Positions 28,779 to 37,600 of a DNA stretch of 55,643 bases are shown one piece after another (the first letter of the stretch is position 1; every line of letters begins with the position of its first letter). Under the pieces are notes generated by a model. That model was not told the DNA's origin. It saw only the letters and a program-made list of their open reading frames with translations, and did not search any database. Position numbers and translations under genes: made by a program. This DNA comes from a virus: IMG/VR virus record IMGVR_UViG_3300032331_001807, positions 1 through 55,643 of that record. One strand, given 5' to 3'.

Positions 28779-31208
28779 TTAGGCAGGGGCGAGCGTCTGC
28801 TTCCGAGGGACGAGGAACGTCGCGTAGGGGATGCCCGTCAGCGGGTCCAAGTCCGACCCGCACACGATGCCGCCGTTGGCGGGGCCGGGACTGGCCAGCT
28901 TCACCCCGAGGGAGCCCGCGACCGTGGCGAGTCCCGACACGGCCCGGATCGTCACGTCGGTCTGCCCGGTGATCGTGACGCCTCCCGTGTTGACCGTCGT
29001 GCTGTGGTTGCCCGTCCCCACGGTGTGCGTGGAGCCCGCCACCGAGTCGAGCTCAAACGAGTTCGCGCCCGCCCGAGCCCGCCACTTCCCTTGGTTGGTC
29101 TCGTAGGTGAGGTTGCCGATGCCGATGACGCTCGTGCTGTGGTCACCCGTCTGGAATTCTTCCTCGCGGTTGCCGAACACCATGCGGTAGCGGTCCACGA
29201 CAGACTGCGTGACGTTGCCCGTGGCGGGTGTGCTGGAGAACGTCACCAGCCGGGACGGCCCACTTGCCGGGTTGCCGTTCTCTGGTCCCGCGTAGTTGAT
29301 GGTCTCCGCGCCCGTCACCACGACGCTGTGCGTCGAGGTGGTCATGGTGACGTTGCCGCCCGAGCGGATCGCCACTTGGTTCTGGGCGTCGATGGACGCC
29401 GCGTTCGTGTTGGAGATGCTGACCGCCTGCGAGGCGGAAAGATTGACGTTGGCGTCCGAGCGCACCACCACGCCCTGCGACCCGTCCACCACCACGCTGG
29501 GGGTGTTGGGATTGAGGTTGTTGGGTGTCGCCGCCTGCGCCGCCGAGTTGGCATTGAGCGCCCCGCCGCCCGAGATCACCACGGCACCCGTGGCGCTCCC
29601 GAGGTTCAGTCCGACATTCCCCGGCCCGGAAGCGCCGTTGATGCTGATGCCCCCCGTGAGGTTGAGGGCGAGCACCCCTCCCACGGTGAGGGCGAGGTCT
29701 CCCGACGTGGCGACTTCTGCCGACACGGGTCCGCCTGCGAGGTACGCCTTGAAGCGCCCGTCCTTGGTGAAGCTCGTGAAGCTCGCTGCCGTGCTCCCGT
29801 TGGGACCGGGCACTTGGGACACCACCCGGAACAGCGTCGCCGCGTGGTCCTTCAACGGCGACGTGAGCGCCGACACCATCGCGGGAGACACGTTGCCCGA
29901 GGGGTCACGGATCTGGGGCTTGAGAGGGACGCCGTAGAGAGGACGGCCCATGAAGCTGTACGGGTCGTTGCCGATGACGGACCCGAGCACCCACTCCAAG
30001 AACGGCTGGCGTCCGAGTCCAAGGGGGCTCCCCGAGGTCGAGGCCGTCGTGGGCAGTCTCTCCGCGTCGAACCCGTCCGTCTGCTCCGTGACCGGGAGAA
30101 CTCCATCCGAGGTGTGCGTCACCTCGACCCGGTACTCCGTGAGGGCCTCGACGGGCGGGGTGTTGATGTCGGCGGAACGGGCGATGGCGTTGTCGAGCGT
30201 GCCGTCGGGCTTGAGACCCACCCGGTACATGGCCTTGCCGCCGTAGACGGTGTTGGACCGCCCCCCGGGCAGTGCCTCGTCTGACCTGTACCCGTTCGTG
30301 TCGATGAGCCCTCCCCACTGGAGGAACACGAACGGGTCGATGCGCGGGGGGACTGACCCGTCACGGTCTTGGACGAAGTCCGAGGCCACGTTGGCACTCG
30401 TCCGGGTGAAAATCTGCCCCGGCGTGAGGAAGCCTTCGGGGTACGGGGAGTCTCCGAACGTGTCCTCGCTACGAGGTGTGGTGTCGTCCGACATCTGCGG
30501 GGACACCGTCCAGTTCCGCCCGTCGCTGAACAGCGTGCTGGGAAGCAATCGGGCTTCCCGGTGGACCATGCCCGAGTACACCCGAGCACCCGCCATCGCT
30601 TGGTACGTCTGGAGGGACCGGGTGACGATGGCTTGGTCGCTGTCTCGGAGACGGATCTCGTTCCCACGACGGTTGGCGAGGAGGACGTTCTCGTCCAGCA
30701 CGAGGTCACTGCCCTGCGCGCTCGACGCGAACACGTTGCCGGGGGCGAGGTGGCGCATCTTGAAACGCACCCGGTCGAACGTGCCCGAGGTCACGACCCG
30801 GTCCCGCACCGAGTCCATGTTCTCGCCCCGCTCCATCGCTTGGTGGGGAATCCACTCGTGCCCCATCCACGCCGCCTGCGGCACCCACCCGAGGATGATC
30901 GGGGACTTGGCGCTGGCCGTGCCCGCGCTCTCCCGAGCTCCCCACCCGACGTAGCAGAGGTCGCCACGTTCTGGGAGAGCCCCGAAGAAGTGACGTTTCC
31001 CGCCACACGGGACGGTGATGTCCACCCCGGTGTACTCGGCCACTTGGGACTCGCCTTGGAGGACGACCAGCGTGACCTTGAGCTCCTCGTACTGGACCTC
31101 CTTCACCCGGGCGATGCCCACGGCCAACGCCGCCCAGTTCGTGGACGGGTTCGTCGCGGAGGCCGAGTTCAAGGCCGAGCGAATCTCGTGGTTGGCTACT
31201 TTGGTCAT
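28779..31208 (-). CDS. tail hub/spike protein (gp5/VgrG-like, 809 aa)
   Basis: An N-terminal portion with an OB-like strand set (AVGIARVKEVQYEELKVTLVVLQGESQ, GDLCYVGWG, SPIILGWVPQ) resembles baseplate hub or spike proteins that punch the cell. The last 250 residues are a long series of short repeats rich in N, S, T, V and G (VNLSASQAVSISNTNAAS, NVTMTTSTHSVVVTG), typical of a triple-stranded beta-helix spike. The adjacent amidase could be its lytic companion. Family assignment is by layout, not by a single motif. Confidence 0.65.
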   Translation of the reverse strand: MTKVANHEIRSALNSASATNPSTNWAALAVGIARVKEVQYEELKVTLVVLQGESQVAEYTGVDITVPCGGKRHFFGALPERGDLCYVGWGARESAGTASAKSPIILGWVPQAAWMGHEWIPHQAMERGENMDSVRDRVVTSGTFDRVRFKMRHLAPGNVFASSAQGSDLVLDENVLLANRRGNEIRLRDSDQAIVTRSLQTYQAMAGARVYSGMVHREARLLPSTLFSDGRNWTVSPQMSDDTTPRSEDTFGDSPYPEGFLTPGQIFTRTSANVASDFVQDRDGSVPPRIDPFVFLQWGGLIDTNGYRSDEALPGGRSNTVYGGKAMYRVGLKPDGTLDNAIARSADINTPPVEALTEYRVEVTHTSDGVLPVTEQTDGFDAERLPTTASTSGSPLGLGRQPFLEWVLGSVIGNDPYSFMGRPLYGVPLKPQIRDPSGNVSPAMVSALTSPLKDHAATLFRVVSQVPGPNGSTAASFTSFTKDGRFKAYLAGGPVSAEVATSGDLALTVGGVLALNLTGGISINGASGPGNVGLNLGSATGAVVISGGGALNANSAAQAATPNNLNPNTPSVVVDGSQGVVVRSDANVNLSASQAVSISNTNAASIDAQNQVAIRSGGNVTMTTSTHSVVVTGAETINYAGPENGNPASGPSRLVTFSSTPATGNVTQSVVDRYRMVFGNREEEFQTGDHSTSVIGIGNLTYETNQGKWRARAGANSFELDSVAGSTHTVGTGNHSTTVNTGGVTITGQTDVTIRAVSGLATVAGSLGVKLASPGPANGGIVCGSDLDPLTGIPYATFLVPRKQTLAPA

Positions 31209-31266
31209 GGCTCACCTTACGGGGACGAAAGACGGGCTAGGGATGCGGCGCAGGCGTAACTGGGAC

Positions 31267-31404
31267 ATGGACTTGAGAGACCGAGAGCGCATCCTCCCTA
31301 GCTGGGATGAGCTCACCCCCGCCGAGCAATGGGAGGCGAGGCTCGCCCCGTTCACCCTGCTCGTCTTCTGTGGCCTGCTCTACCTGTTGTTTGGCGGGGA
31401 ATGA
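31267..31404 (+). CDS. small single-pass membrane protein, possible holin-like (45 aa)
   Basis: A short gene with an acidic-basic head (MDLRDRERILPSWDELTPAEQWEARLA) and one hydrophobic C-terminal helix (PFTLLVFCGLLYLLFGG). It starts 7 bases after a GGCGTAA motif; an upstream ATG at 31243 would add 8 residues. Its TGA overlaps the next ATG (ATGA). The size and single helix would suit a pinholin or membrane anchor, but nothing proves this. Confidence 0.5.
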   Translation: MDLRDRERILPSWDELTPAEQWEARLAPFTLLVFCGLLYLLFGGE

Positions 31405-31997
31405 CCGTGGTCGAAGGCACCTACTACACCCTGTCGAGCGAACAGGTGGCATACCTCCGCACGGTGGTCGAGGGACGCACGGTCGCGGACCTTGGGTGCG
31501 GGAGCGGAGCACTCGCCGTCACGATGGCCAACATGGGGGCCAAGCTCGTCCACGCCGTGGACAAGGCTCCCTGTCCCGTCGAGCACCCGAGGATCGAGCA
31601 CCACCAGAGGATCGAGCACCACCAGAGCTACTTCAAGCACTGGCCCTGTCCCGAGGGCGTCGAGGTGGCAGTGGTGTGCTGGCCCCAGAACTACACGCTC
31701 ATGGGACTCACGGAGATCCTCCGTGCCGTCCCAAACATCGTGTACGTCGGCAAGAACACGGACGGGACGGCGTGCGGGACACCCCCGTTGTTCGCCTACC
31801 TGTCCCGACGCGAGCCCGTGCGGTGTCTACCGCGCCAGACGAACGTGCTCATCCACTACGGGAACGAGCCCCGCCGAGAGCCCACCCTCTACCATGAGGA
31901 GTTCGCCGCCCTCTGGAACGATCATCCCCACCCCTACCTTCCGAGCGACGTTCGACAGGACGTGAGCTCGTGGCTACAACCTTCCACGAGGGCATGA
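31401..31997 (+). CDS. SAM-dependent methyltransferase-like protein (198 aa)
   Basis: VADLGCGSGALAVTMANMGAKLVHAVDKAPC is the AdoMet-binding motif I with motif II of a Rossmann-fold methyltransferase. A later VAVVCWPQNYTLM strand matches post-motif geometry and NIVYVGKNTDG a following strand. The target is unknown. A perfect 18-bp tandem duplication (31590-31607 and 31608-31625) encodes RIEHHQRIEHHQ just after motif II. The ATG overlaps the stop of the small membrane gene. Confidence 0.7.
   Translation: MTVVEGTYYTLSSEQVAYLRTVVEGRTVADLGCGSGALAVTMANMGAKLVHAVDKAPCPVEHPRIEHHQRIEHHQSYFKHWPCPEGVEVAVVCWPQNYTLMGLTEILRAVPNIVYVGKNTDGTACGTPPLFAYLSRREPVRCLPRQTNVLIHYGNEPRREPTLYHEEFAALWNDHPHPYLPSDVRQDVSSWLQPSTRA
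31590..31625 (+). repeat. 18-bp in-frame tandem duplication
   Basis: AGGATCGAGCACCACCAG is repeated exactly twice with no spacer and keeps the frame, doubling RIEHHQ in the methyltransferase-like protein. The lack of any drift points to a recent slippage event. Confidence 0.9.
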
Positions 31998-32000
31998 AAC

Positions 32001-32300
32001 ATGGACTCCTTCACGTTCCTCTTCCAACTCGCCGCGATCACGGACCCGTCGTTCCTCGGTGACGACGACACCGCCACGATTCTCACGATGGAAGCCAACC
32101 GTCTGCGGTGGCCCGACATCCCCGGCAAGGACAAGTCTGCGTTCGCCACGGGGTACATCATGGGCCGCGAGAAGATGGGCCGCGATCCGCACCTCCCAGA
32201 AGGAGAGAACTTGGACTACGACCTCGGGTACGAGCGGGGGATGGCTGTCGGGGAGGGAGCGCCCCGTCCCGAATGGGACAGGGCCGTATCGGTCAACTGA
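32001..32300 (+). CDS. hypothetical protein (99 aa)
   Basis: MDSFTFLFQLAAITDPSFLGDDDTATIL at the start and DKSAFATGYIMGREKMGRDPHLPEGENLDYDLGYERGMAVG later suggest a small alpha-helical protein of a type seen in other phages, with two Gly-Tyr-containing repeats (ATGYIMGREK; LGYERGMAVG). No motif recognised. Probably co-transcribed with the methyltransferase-like gene; the two are separated by three bases. Confidence 0.65.
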   Translation: MDSFTFLFQLAAITDPSFLGDDDTATILTMEANRLRWPDIPGKDKSAFATGYIMGREKMGRDPHLPEGENLDYDLGYERGMAVGEGAPRPEWDRAVSVN

Positions 32301-32303
32301 CGG

Positions 32304-34691
32304 TCAGACCGTCTCTTCGTCGGCGGTCTCGTCGTCCGCCGTCTCGTCGTCCTGCGCCGCCATGAAGTCAGCGGCGATCTTCGCCGCCAGCCTCGACTCG
32401 ACGGTGTGGGCCTTCTTCTTCTGCGCCGGGATGGCGTCGAGCCACTCGTCCTTGGCCTTCTCGGCTTCCGCCTCCGAGCCGTGGGCCGAGTAGACGAACT
32501 TCGACGGCTTTCCGATCACGGACCAGATACCGTCGTCCTCCTCGACCACGAAGTCGGTGTCGGGCTTCGCGGGCTTCTTCTTGGATGCCGCGAGCTTGTC
32601 GATCACCATCTCGTTCGCTTCCGGGGCGACCTCCGCGAGCAGGGCGCTGTACGCGCACTTGCCCTTCTTGGCGTTCGCCGTGAGGTAGCCAGCCACCTTC
32701 ACCGGGTCCGAACCATTCCGGGCGAACAGGTCAGCGGCAATCACTCCCGCCTCGTGGTGCAGGGCGCTGCAAGCATCGAGGCCCAGCTTGGCGGTCTTCT
32801 CGCTGAAGCCGTACAGGCCGTTGCCCGACTTGCCAGCGGTCTTGCCAGCCTTGAGCGCCGCAGCGGGGCCGATGTCCTCCATCGCCTTGAGGAGCATCGA
32901 GGCGGTCTTGCTGCCCGCCTTCGCGGCGTGCTTCTGGAGGAACGCCACCGAGCCCTCGTCCTTGGCGTACAGGTTCGACGCGATGCGCTTGGCGGACTTC
33001 GCCAGCTTGTTCACGCCCGCCGTACACGCGCTCTCGGTGCTCTTCGTGAAGCCCCACTTGCCGCCAGCGGTCACGGCGGCGGTCTTGCCCTTGCCCGCTT
33101 CGTCGATGAGTTCTTCCCGGGCCTTGGCCGCGCCCTTGAACTTGGAGACGAGGTGCTTCGCCGTGGCGCTGTCGTCCGAGATGATCGCCCGGAGGTACGC
33201 CCGGTAGTGAAGGTCGTCCTCGGTCATCCCCTTGTTGGCCTTCATGAGGGCTGTGGCGACGGTCGTCCAGTCGAGGGCGGCGGTGCGGTTGAAGAACAGG
33301 TTGAACGGGACCGTGCCGTCGTCCTCACGGTGCATGACCGATTCGATGTCGGCGGTCTTGCCCTCCATGTCCTTGCGGAGCTTGACGACCGACTCTGGGG
33401 GATCTTCGTTCATCTCCTTGAACTCGGGGCCAACCACCTTGGCGACCTCGTCCACGGTCATCGACTTGCCCTTCTCAAACTTGGTCGTCTTCAGCATTTC
33501 TGCAAAGGCGTCCATCGCGATGAGGGGCTTGGCCTTCTTCTGCATCTCCTCGCGGACCTTCACCACCGACGCGGGCGGGTCTTCGTTCATCTCCTTGAAC
33601 TCGGGACCGACAACGTCAGCCACCTCGTCCACGGTCATCGACTTGCCCGCCGGGAACTTGGCCGTGCGCCCCGGGAAGTAGTCCGAAGCGTCCTGCTGGC
33701 AGTGCTCGCTGCCGGGGTCGCGGTACTTGCAGTGGATGCTCCACGCCGTCGCCCACGCCTGCCCCTCGGAGTAGTCGGGGTTCTTCTTCTTGATCTCCTC
33801 GACATCCTTCTCGACCTCCGGGGGGAGGTTGACGGCGTACTTGAGGATGCTGGCGTAGTCGCTGGCCTTCATGGATGCAGTCACTCCGTAGTCTCGACGA
33901 GTCATGAGAGGTTGGGTGAGGCTCCCGGCCTCTCGTTCGACGCTCTTCTCACGACCCCGGTCGTACCGAGACTTGTCCTTGTGGTAGCCCGCGCCGAGGC
34001 CAGCACCGGGGAGGCCCGCACGGCCCTCGTCCTTCCGGGCTTCCCACTGGACCTTGGACATGGCCTTCGCAGCGTCGGACTTCTCCGTGGGGCGGACAGG
34101 CCCGTGCTGGAGAAACCGGGCCATCCCCTTGTCCTTGAGGGACCGCCGCTCCTTCTTGCCCGCGTCGTGCTCGGATGCCATGACCTGTCTTCCTTTCGGG
34201 GTGACCTCACGCTCGATGGCCATCGCAGGGCGACGGACGAGGTACTTGGGCCACTTCTCGTACCACTTGGCGTAGAACTCGGACTTGGACACCACCCGCA
34301 CGGTCTCGTCCGGGTCGGGGATGTTGGGGTCCGCCACATGGACGTTCCACTCGTCATCCACGTCGAACACCACCGAGGCGTGCGACCACTCCCGCCCCTC
34401 GGGATTCCACGCGATGATGACGGGCGTTCCTGCGTCCGTCCACGCCTTGAGTTGCTTGAGGGTGCAGGGTGAGGTGAGGGTGCCCCGCATCCCGTAGTGC
34501 TGGGCGCAGGCAAGGGCCTGCTCCCACGTCGCCCCCTGCATCGGGCGAGCACCCATCACCCGGTTCACCTCGTCCTCGTCGCACCCGTGCCCGTGTGCTT
34601 GGAGGCACATGGACATCGACGCGGACATGCAGGTGTACTGGGTCCGCTGTCGGACGGGGGTGAGGTCAGCTTTGGCGGTCTTCGCAGCCAT
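32304..34691 (-). CDS. large protein with C39-type cysteine peptidase domain and repeats (795 aa)
   Basis: Residues 10-160 look like a peptidase C39 domain: TPVRQRTQYTCMSASMSMCL (catalytic Cys at 21), ALACAQHYGMRGTL, WSHASVVFDVDDEWNVHVADPN (His and Asp). Next is a Lys/Arg-rich stretch (SEHDAGKKERRSLKDKGMARF). The middle has a near-exact repeat of about 25 residues (KSMTVDEVA-VVGPEFKEMNEDPP, encoded at about 33410-33475 and 33588-33650). The C-terminal third has two related helical units (GKWGFTKSTESACTAG; GLYGFSEKTAKLGLDA). A virion or capsid-associated polyprotein, possibly self-processed, is the best guess. It is the longest protein after the spike. Confidence 0.6.
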   Translation of the reverse strand: MAAKTAKADLTPVRQRTQYTCMSASMSMCLQAHGHGCDEDEVNRVMGARPMQGATWEQALACAQHYGMRGTLTSPCTLKQLKAWTDAGTPVIIAWNPEGREWSHASVVFDVDDEWNVHVADPNIPDPDETVRVVSKSEFYAKWYEKWPKYLVRRPAMAIEREVTPKGRQVMASEHDAGKKERRSLKDKGMARFLQHGPVRPTEKSDAAKAMSKVQWEARKDEGRAGLPGAGLGAGYHKDKSRYDRGREKSVEREAGSLTQPLMTRRDYGVTASMKASDYASILKYAVNLPPEVEKDVEEIKKKNPDYSEGQAWATAWSIHCKYRDPGSEHCQQDASDYFPGRTAKFPAGKSMTVDEVADVVGPEFKEMNEDPPASVVKVREEMQKKAKPLIAMDAFAEMLKTTKFEKGKSMTVDEVAKVVGPEFKEMNEDPPESVVKLRKDMEGKTADIESVMHREDDGTVPFNLFFNRTAALDWTTVATALMKANKGMTEDDLHYRAYLRAIISDDSATAKHLVSKFKGAAKAREELIDEAGKGKTAAVTAGGKWGFTKSTESACTAGVNKLAKSAKRIASNLYAKDEGSVAFLQKHAAKAGSKTASMLLKAMEDIGPAAALKAGKTAGKSGNGLYGFSEKTAKLGLDACSALHHEAGVIAADLFARNGSDPVKVAGYLTANAKKGKCAYSALLAEVAPEANEMVIDKLAASKKKPAKPDTDFVVEEDDGIWSVIGKPSKFVYSAHGSEAEAEKAKDEWLDAIPAQKKKAHTVESRLAAKIAADFMAAQDDETADDETADEETV

Positions 34692-34751
34692 CGCAAGGCG
34701 GCGGGGTATAGGGCGGGAAACGGGTGGGTGCCCTACCTAGCCCGTGATGAG

Positions 34752-35318
34752 CTAGGATATCACCGGCTGAACGTATGCGGCGTAGGCCGGATCGTTCGTG
34801 GCGGGAAAGCCGACAAAAGCCCCGGCGAAGACCTGTGCCCCGGCACCCACGGTGTACGTTGGGAAGGATATCGGCAGGTATCCCAGAGGGACAATCTGCG
34901 AGTACGGGAAAGGCCCGAACCCGCCAATCAAGCTGACGCTTGCGATGTATTGCTGACCCGGAATCAGCGGCACTCCGAGAGGAGCAAAAGCTCCGGTCGT
35001 GGACACCTTCGTCCCAAACATGGACGGCGCAAACGGGATCGTCTCCGATGCGAGGTTGGTGCTACCAACGACGCTCCACAAGTCGAAACGGATGTCGTTG
35101 GGGTCAGTACCGCTGTCGAGAGCAACAAGGTGCTCGATCCCGGTGCAGGATGTTCCGATTGCGGTAAACAGCGTGCCAATCACGATCTGGAAACCGGGAT
35201 TGTAATTCATGTTTCCGACCGGATAGGCCGCGTTCAACGTCGTCAAGTAATCGGTCACCGGGGGCGGTGCGGCGTTCGCCGTGGCGATGGCTGCGGTGGC
35301 TCCGAGCAGGTAGATCAT
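34752..35318 (-). CDS. tail-fibre-associated protein, DUF4082-like (188 aa)
   Basis: A possible signal-like start (MIYLLGATAAIATANAAPPP) precedes a beta-rich domain (GFQIVIGTLFTAIGTSCTG, DIRFDLWSVVGSTN, GQQYIASVSLIGGFGPFPYS) similar in style to carbohydrate-binding or DUF4082 jelly-roll domains. It lies at the end of the fibre block. Base use is less GC-biased than in the replication genes, hinting at separate acquisition. Likely a receptor-binding tip or accessory. Confidence 0.55.
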   Translation of the reverse strand: MIYLLGATAAIATANAAPPPVTDYLTTLNAAYPVGNMNYNPGFQIVIGTLFTAIGTSCTGIEHLVALDSGTDPNDIRFDLWSVVGSTNLASETIPFAPSMFGTKVSTTGAFAPLGVPLIPGQQYIASVSLIGGFGPFPYSQIVPLGYLPISFPTYTVGAGAQVFAGAFVGFPATNDPAYAAYVQPVIS

Positions 35319-35321
35319 CGG

Positions 35322-37280
35322 TCAGTACCCAAGGGTCTCCCAAGAGTTCGCCGCCGATACGCGGACAACGAGAGCCCCCCCGTCCGTGGAGATCGTCGCC
35401 GTCCCGCCCGCCGATCCGTTCAGCGTATCCGTCCCGACCAAGAGGCTGATCGTGATGGGACCGGCACCAGAAGCGTCCCTTGCAGCGTCGAAGACCACCC
35501 ACTGCTTTCCAACATCCCCAGCAACCGGAGAGAACAGCGCCACAGTCTTCGCGCTACCCGCAGTCTCCATGCGGACCAAAGGTGCGCTCGTATCGACGAG
35601 GTTGTACGAAGCCCCACCGTTCACCGCGTCGGGAATCGCCGCGCGGTTGAACTGCGTCGTGTAGAACGTCTGCTGCCCGCCCGAGGCGTTCCAAGTGTTG
35701 TCGCTCGACGTGCTCGCGACCTTCGCCCACGCCGCAGAGCGACGGACGTACAGGGCGTTTTCGTCCGTAGCGTAGGCCAGACAACCATCCGGCGACCCTC
35801 CCGTGAGAACGGGAAGGTTGGCGAACGGGTACGAACCGAGGAACGTCCCTGCCGTGGCAAGGAGGTTCACGGTGGCTGCTCCCAGTACGGTGTACAGGGT
35901 GCCCGCCGCCGCGAGGCCCGACGTGCTGAGGCTCCCCGAGAGGTTCAAGCTGAACGCGGCGCTGCCGGGGAACAGGAACACCTGCGACGGGCCTCCATTG
36001 AGGCCGAACGAGCAATCCTTGACGTTGATGGAGTTCAATCCCGTGGTGTCGCGGAGATTCAACGTCATGTTGAAGGAACACTTCTCAAGGTACGCCTCCG
36101 TGAAGGAGCCATCGAGGCAGAACCCCGCAGACGTGTTCAGTTCGCAACCAATCGCGGTCAACCTCACCTCGAAGGTGCCCGTGGAGAGCGCAGCGGTGCC
36201 GGGATTCGTACTTCTGATAGTGACCCTTTCGAGGCTGATCTCCCACCCGCTGTCCGAGACAGAGATGGGGGCCACAGCACCGCTCACTTGGAAGGCGCAG
36301 TTGGCGATGTACAGGGACGCCGTGGTGGTGGCTCCACCGGGGTTATCGAGGAGTGCGTACCCTTGGACGTACAGCCCCGAGATGACTTGAGTCCCGCTGT
36401 CCGCCGTGCAGGTGATGTTCCCCGTGAGAAGGGTGGACCCAAAACCCCCGCTCGCGACCAGCGAGACGTTCTTGGAGAGGGTGAGGCTTTCCGTATACGA
36501 GCCGGGGAGGACCACCACCGTCGCCGCTGCGAGTCCGCCCGTGATCGCAGCACCCGCTGCGGTGATGGCGTCTTGGATCGCCGTCGCGCCCCGGTACTGG
36601 GCCGTGGAGTTGGAGGTTCCCGCCACGAACGTCGGAGGGCTCACCCACTCCGGGGCCGTCGCTCCGCTGTTGACCGTGAGAACTTGCCCCGCCGTTCCGA
36701 TGCCTCGCCGGGTGACCGTGCCCGCCCCGGTCCCGTAGATGAGGTCTCCCGCCGTCGTGACGGTGCTTGAAGGCACCGCGCCCACGTCGGACGCGCCGAT
36801 GGTGTCCCACTCCGGGGCCGTAGCCCCTCCGTTCACGCGGAGGAACTGGTTGGCCGTCCCGATTGGAAGGTTCGTGACCGTAGAGGCACTGCTCGCGTAC
36901 ATGAGGTCGCCCAACGCCGAGACGGGCAGGGCGTGGACGTGATCTTGGTGCGCCGCCTCCGTGGAGGTGCCCGCAGCAGCCGAGAGGCCCAGAGCGGCTG
37001 GGAGCGTCGTGCTGAACAGGGTCGTCCAAGCGGGGATACCACCGCCAGACACCCCGAGGAACTGACCCGTCGTGCCGATGGGCAGAGCCGCCGGGGTGCT
37101 CGCCCCCGAGGCGTACAGAAGTTGCCCCGTCGCCGTGAAGATCGACGAGTTGATCGGGCTGGACGTGGTCCCCCCATCGTTCAAGACGTAGAGAAACCCG
37201 CCCTGCGTGTAGAGGACGGTCGTACCCGATGCGGGGGTCGCCGGGGTCGAGGCTTCGTCAGTCAGAACGATCTTGGACAT
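35322..37280 (-). CDS. tail-fibre protein with right-handed beta-helix (652 aa)
   Basis: N-terminal fibre repeats are clear: ATGQLLYASGASTPAALPIGTTGQFLGVSGGGIPAWTTL, then GDLMYASSASTVTNLPIGTANQFLRVNGG, then GDLIYGTGAGTVTRRGIGTAGQVLTVNSG. After residue 240 the ladder of short strands (LTLSKNVSLVASGGFGSTLLTGNITCTADSG, VSLERVTIRSTN) is a right-handed beta-helix that ends in a C-terminal knob. Fibres of this type bind host glycans. Codon use is more relaxed than in the replication genes. Confidence 0.8.
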   Translation of the reverse strand: MSKIVLTDEASTPATPASGTTVLYTQGGFLYVLNDGGTTSSPINSSIFTATGQLLYASGASTPAALPIGTTGQFLGVSGGGIPAWTTLFSTTLPAALGLSAAAGTSTEAAHQDHVHALPVSALGDLMYASSASTVTNLPIGTANQFLRVNGGATAPEWDTIGASDVGAVPSSTVTTAGDLIYGTGAGTVTRRGIGTAGQVLTVNSGATAPEWVSPPTFVAGTSNSTAQYRGATAIQDAITAAGAAITGGLAAATVVVLPGSYTESLTLSKNVSLVASGGFGSTLLTGNITCTADSGTQVISGLYVQGYALLDNPGGATTTASLYIANCAFQVSGAVAPISVSDSGWEISLERVTIRSTNPGTAALSTGTFEVRLTAIGCELNTSAGFCLDGSFTEAYLEKCSFNMTLNLRDTTGLNSINVKDCSFGLNGGPSQVFLFPGSAAFSLNLSGSLSTSGLAAAGTLYTVLGAATVNLLATAGTFLGSYPFANLPVLTGGSPDGCLAYATDENALYVRRSAAWAKVASTSSDNTWNASGGQQTFYTTQFNRAAIPDAVNGGASYNLVDTSAPLVRMETAGSAKTVALFSPVAGDVGKQWVVFDAARDASGAGPITISLLVGTDTLNGSAGGTATISTDGGALVVRVSAANSWETLGY

Positions 37281-37354
37281 GGGGTCTCCGTGGGGGTGTC
37301 GCTTCTACGGTGGCGATATAGTGTGTACCGCCCGTTAGTCGGTCACGCGATGCT

Positions 37355-37600
37355 CTAGGTCGTCGTGATTCTGTAGATCGTCGCGCCCGCCGGGACGGGG
37401 AGGCTCGTCGTGCTGCCGTACACCCAAGCGTTCGTGCGGTAGTAGTAGGTCGTCATACCCCCACCTCCACCACCGCCCCCCGGAGTGAACGAGACGGGAG
37501 TGATGGCCGATACCGTCGCGATCCCCGGGCTGTGGCTCCCACCGACGACGTAGCTCGTCGGCGTGATCGCAGGGACGATGCTGATGTTCTCCACCGCCAT
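37355..37600 (-). CDS. small glycine-rich fibre-region protein (81 aa)
   Basis: It contains a run of eight glycines (TPGGGGGGGGMTTYYYRTN) between two repeats of the pattern AITP-x-S (PAITPTSYVV, SAITPVSFTP). The last half is beta-rich (TTSLPVPAGATIYRITTT). The TGATG overlap joins it to the preceding gene. Likely a fibre or linker accessory. Its function is not known. Confidence 0.6.
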   Translation of the reverse strand: MAVENISIVPAITPTSYVVGGSHSPGIATVSAITPVSFTPGGGGGGGGMTTYYYRTNAWVYGSTTSLPVPAGATIYRITTT

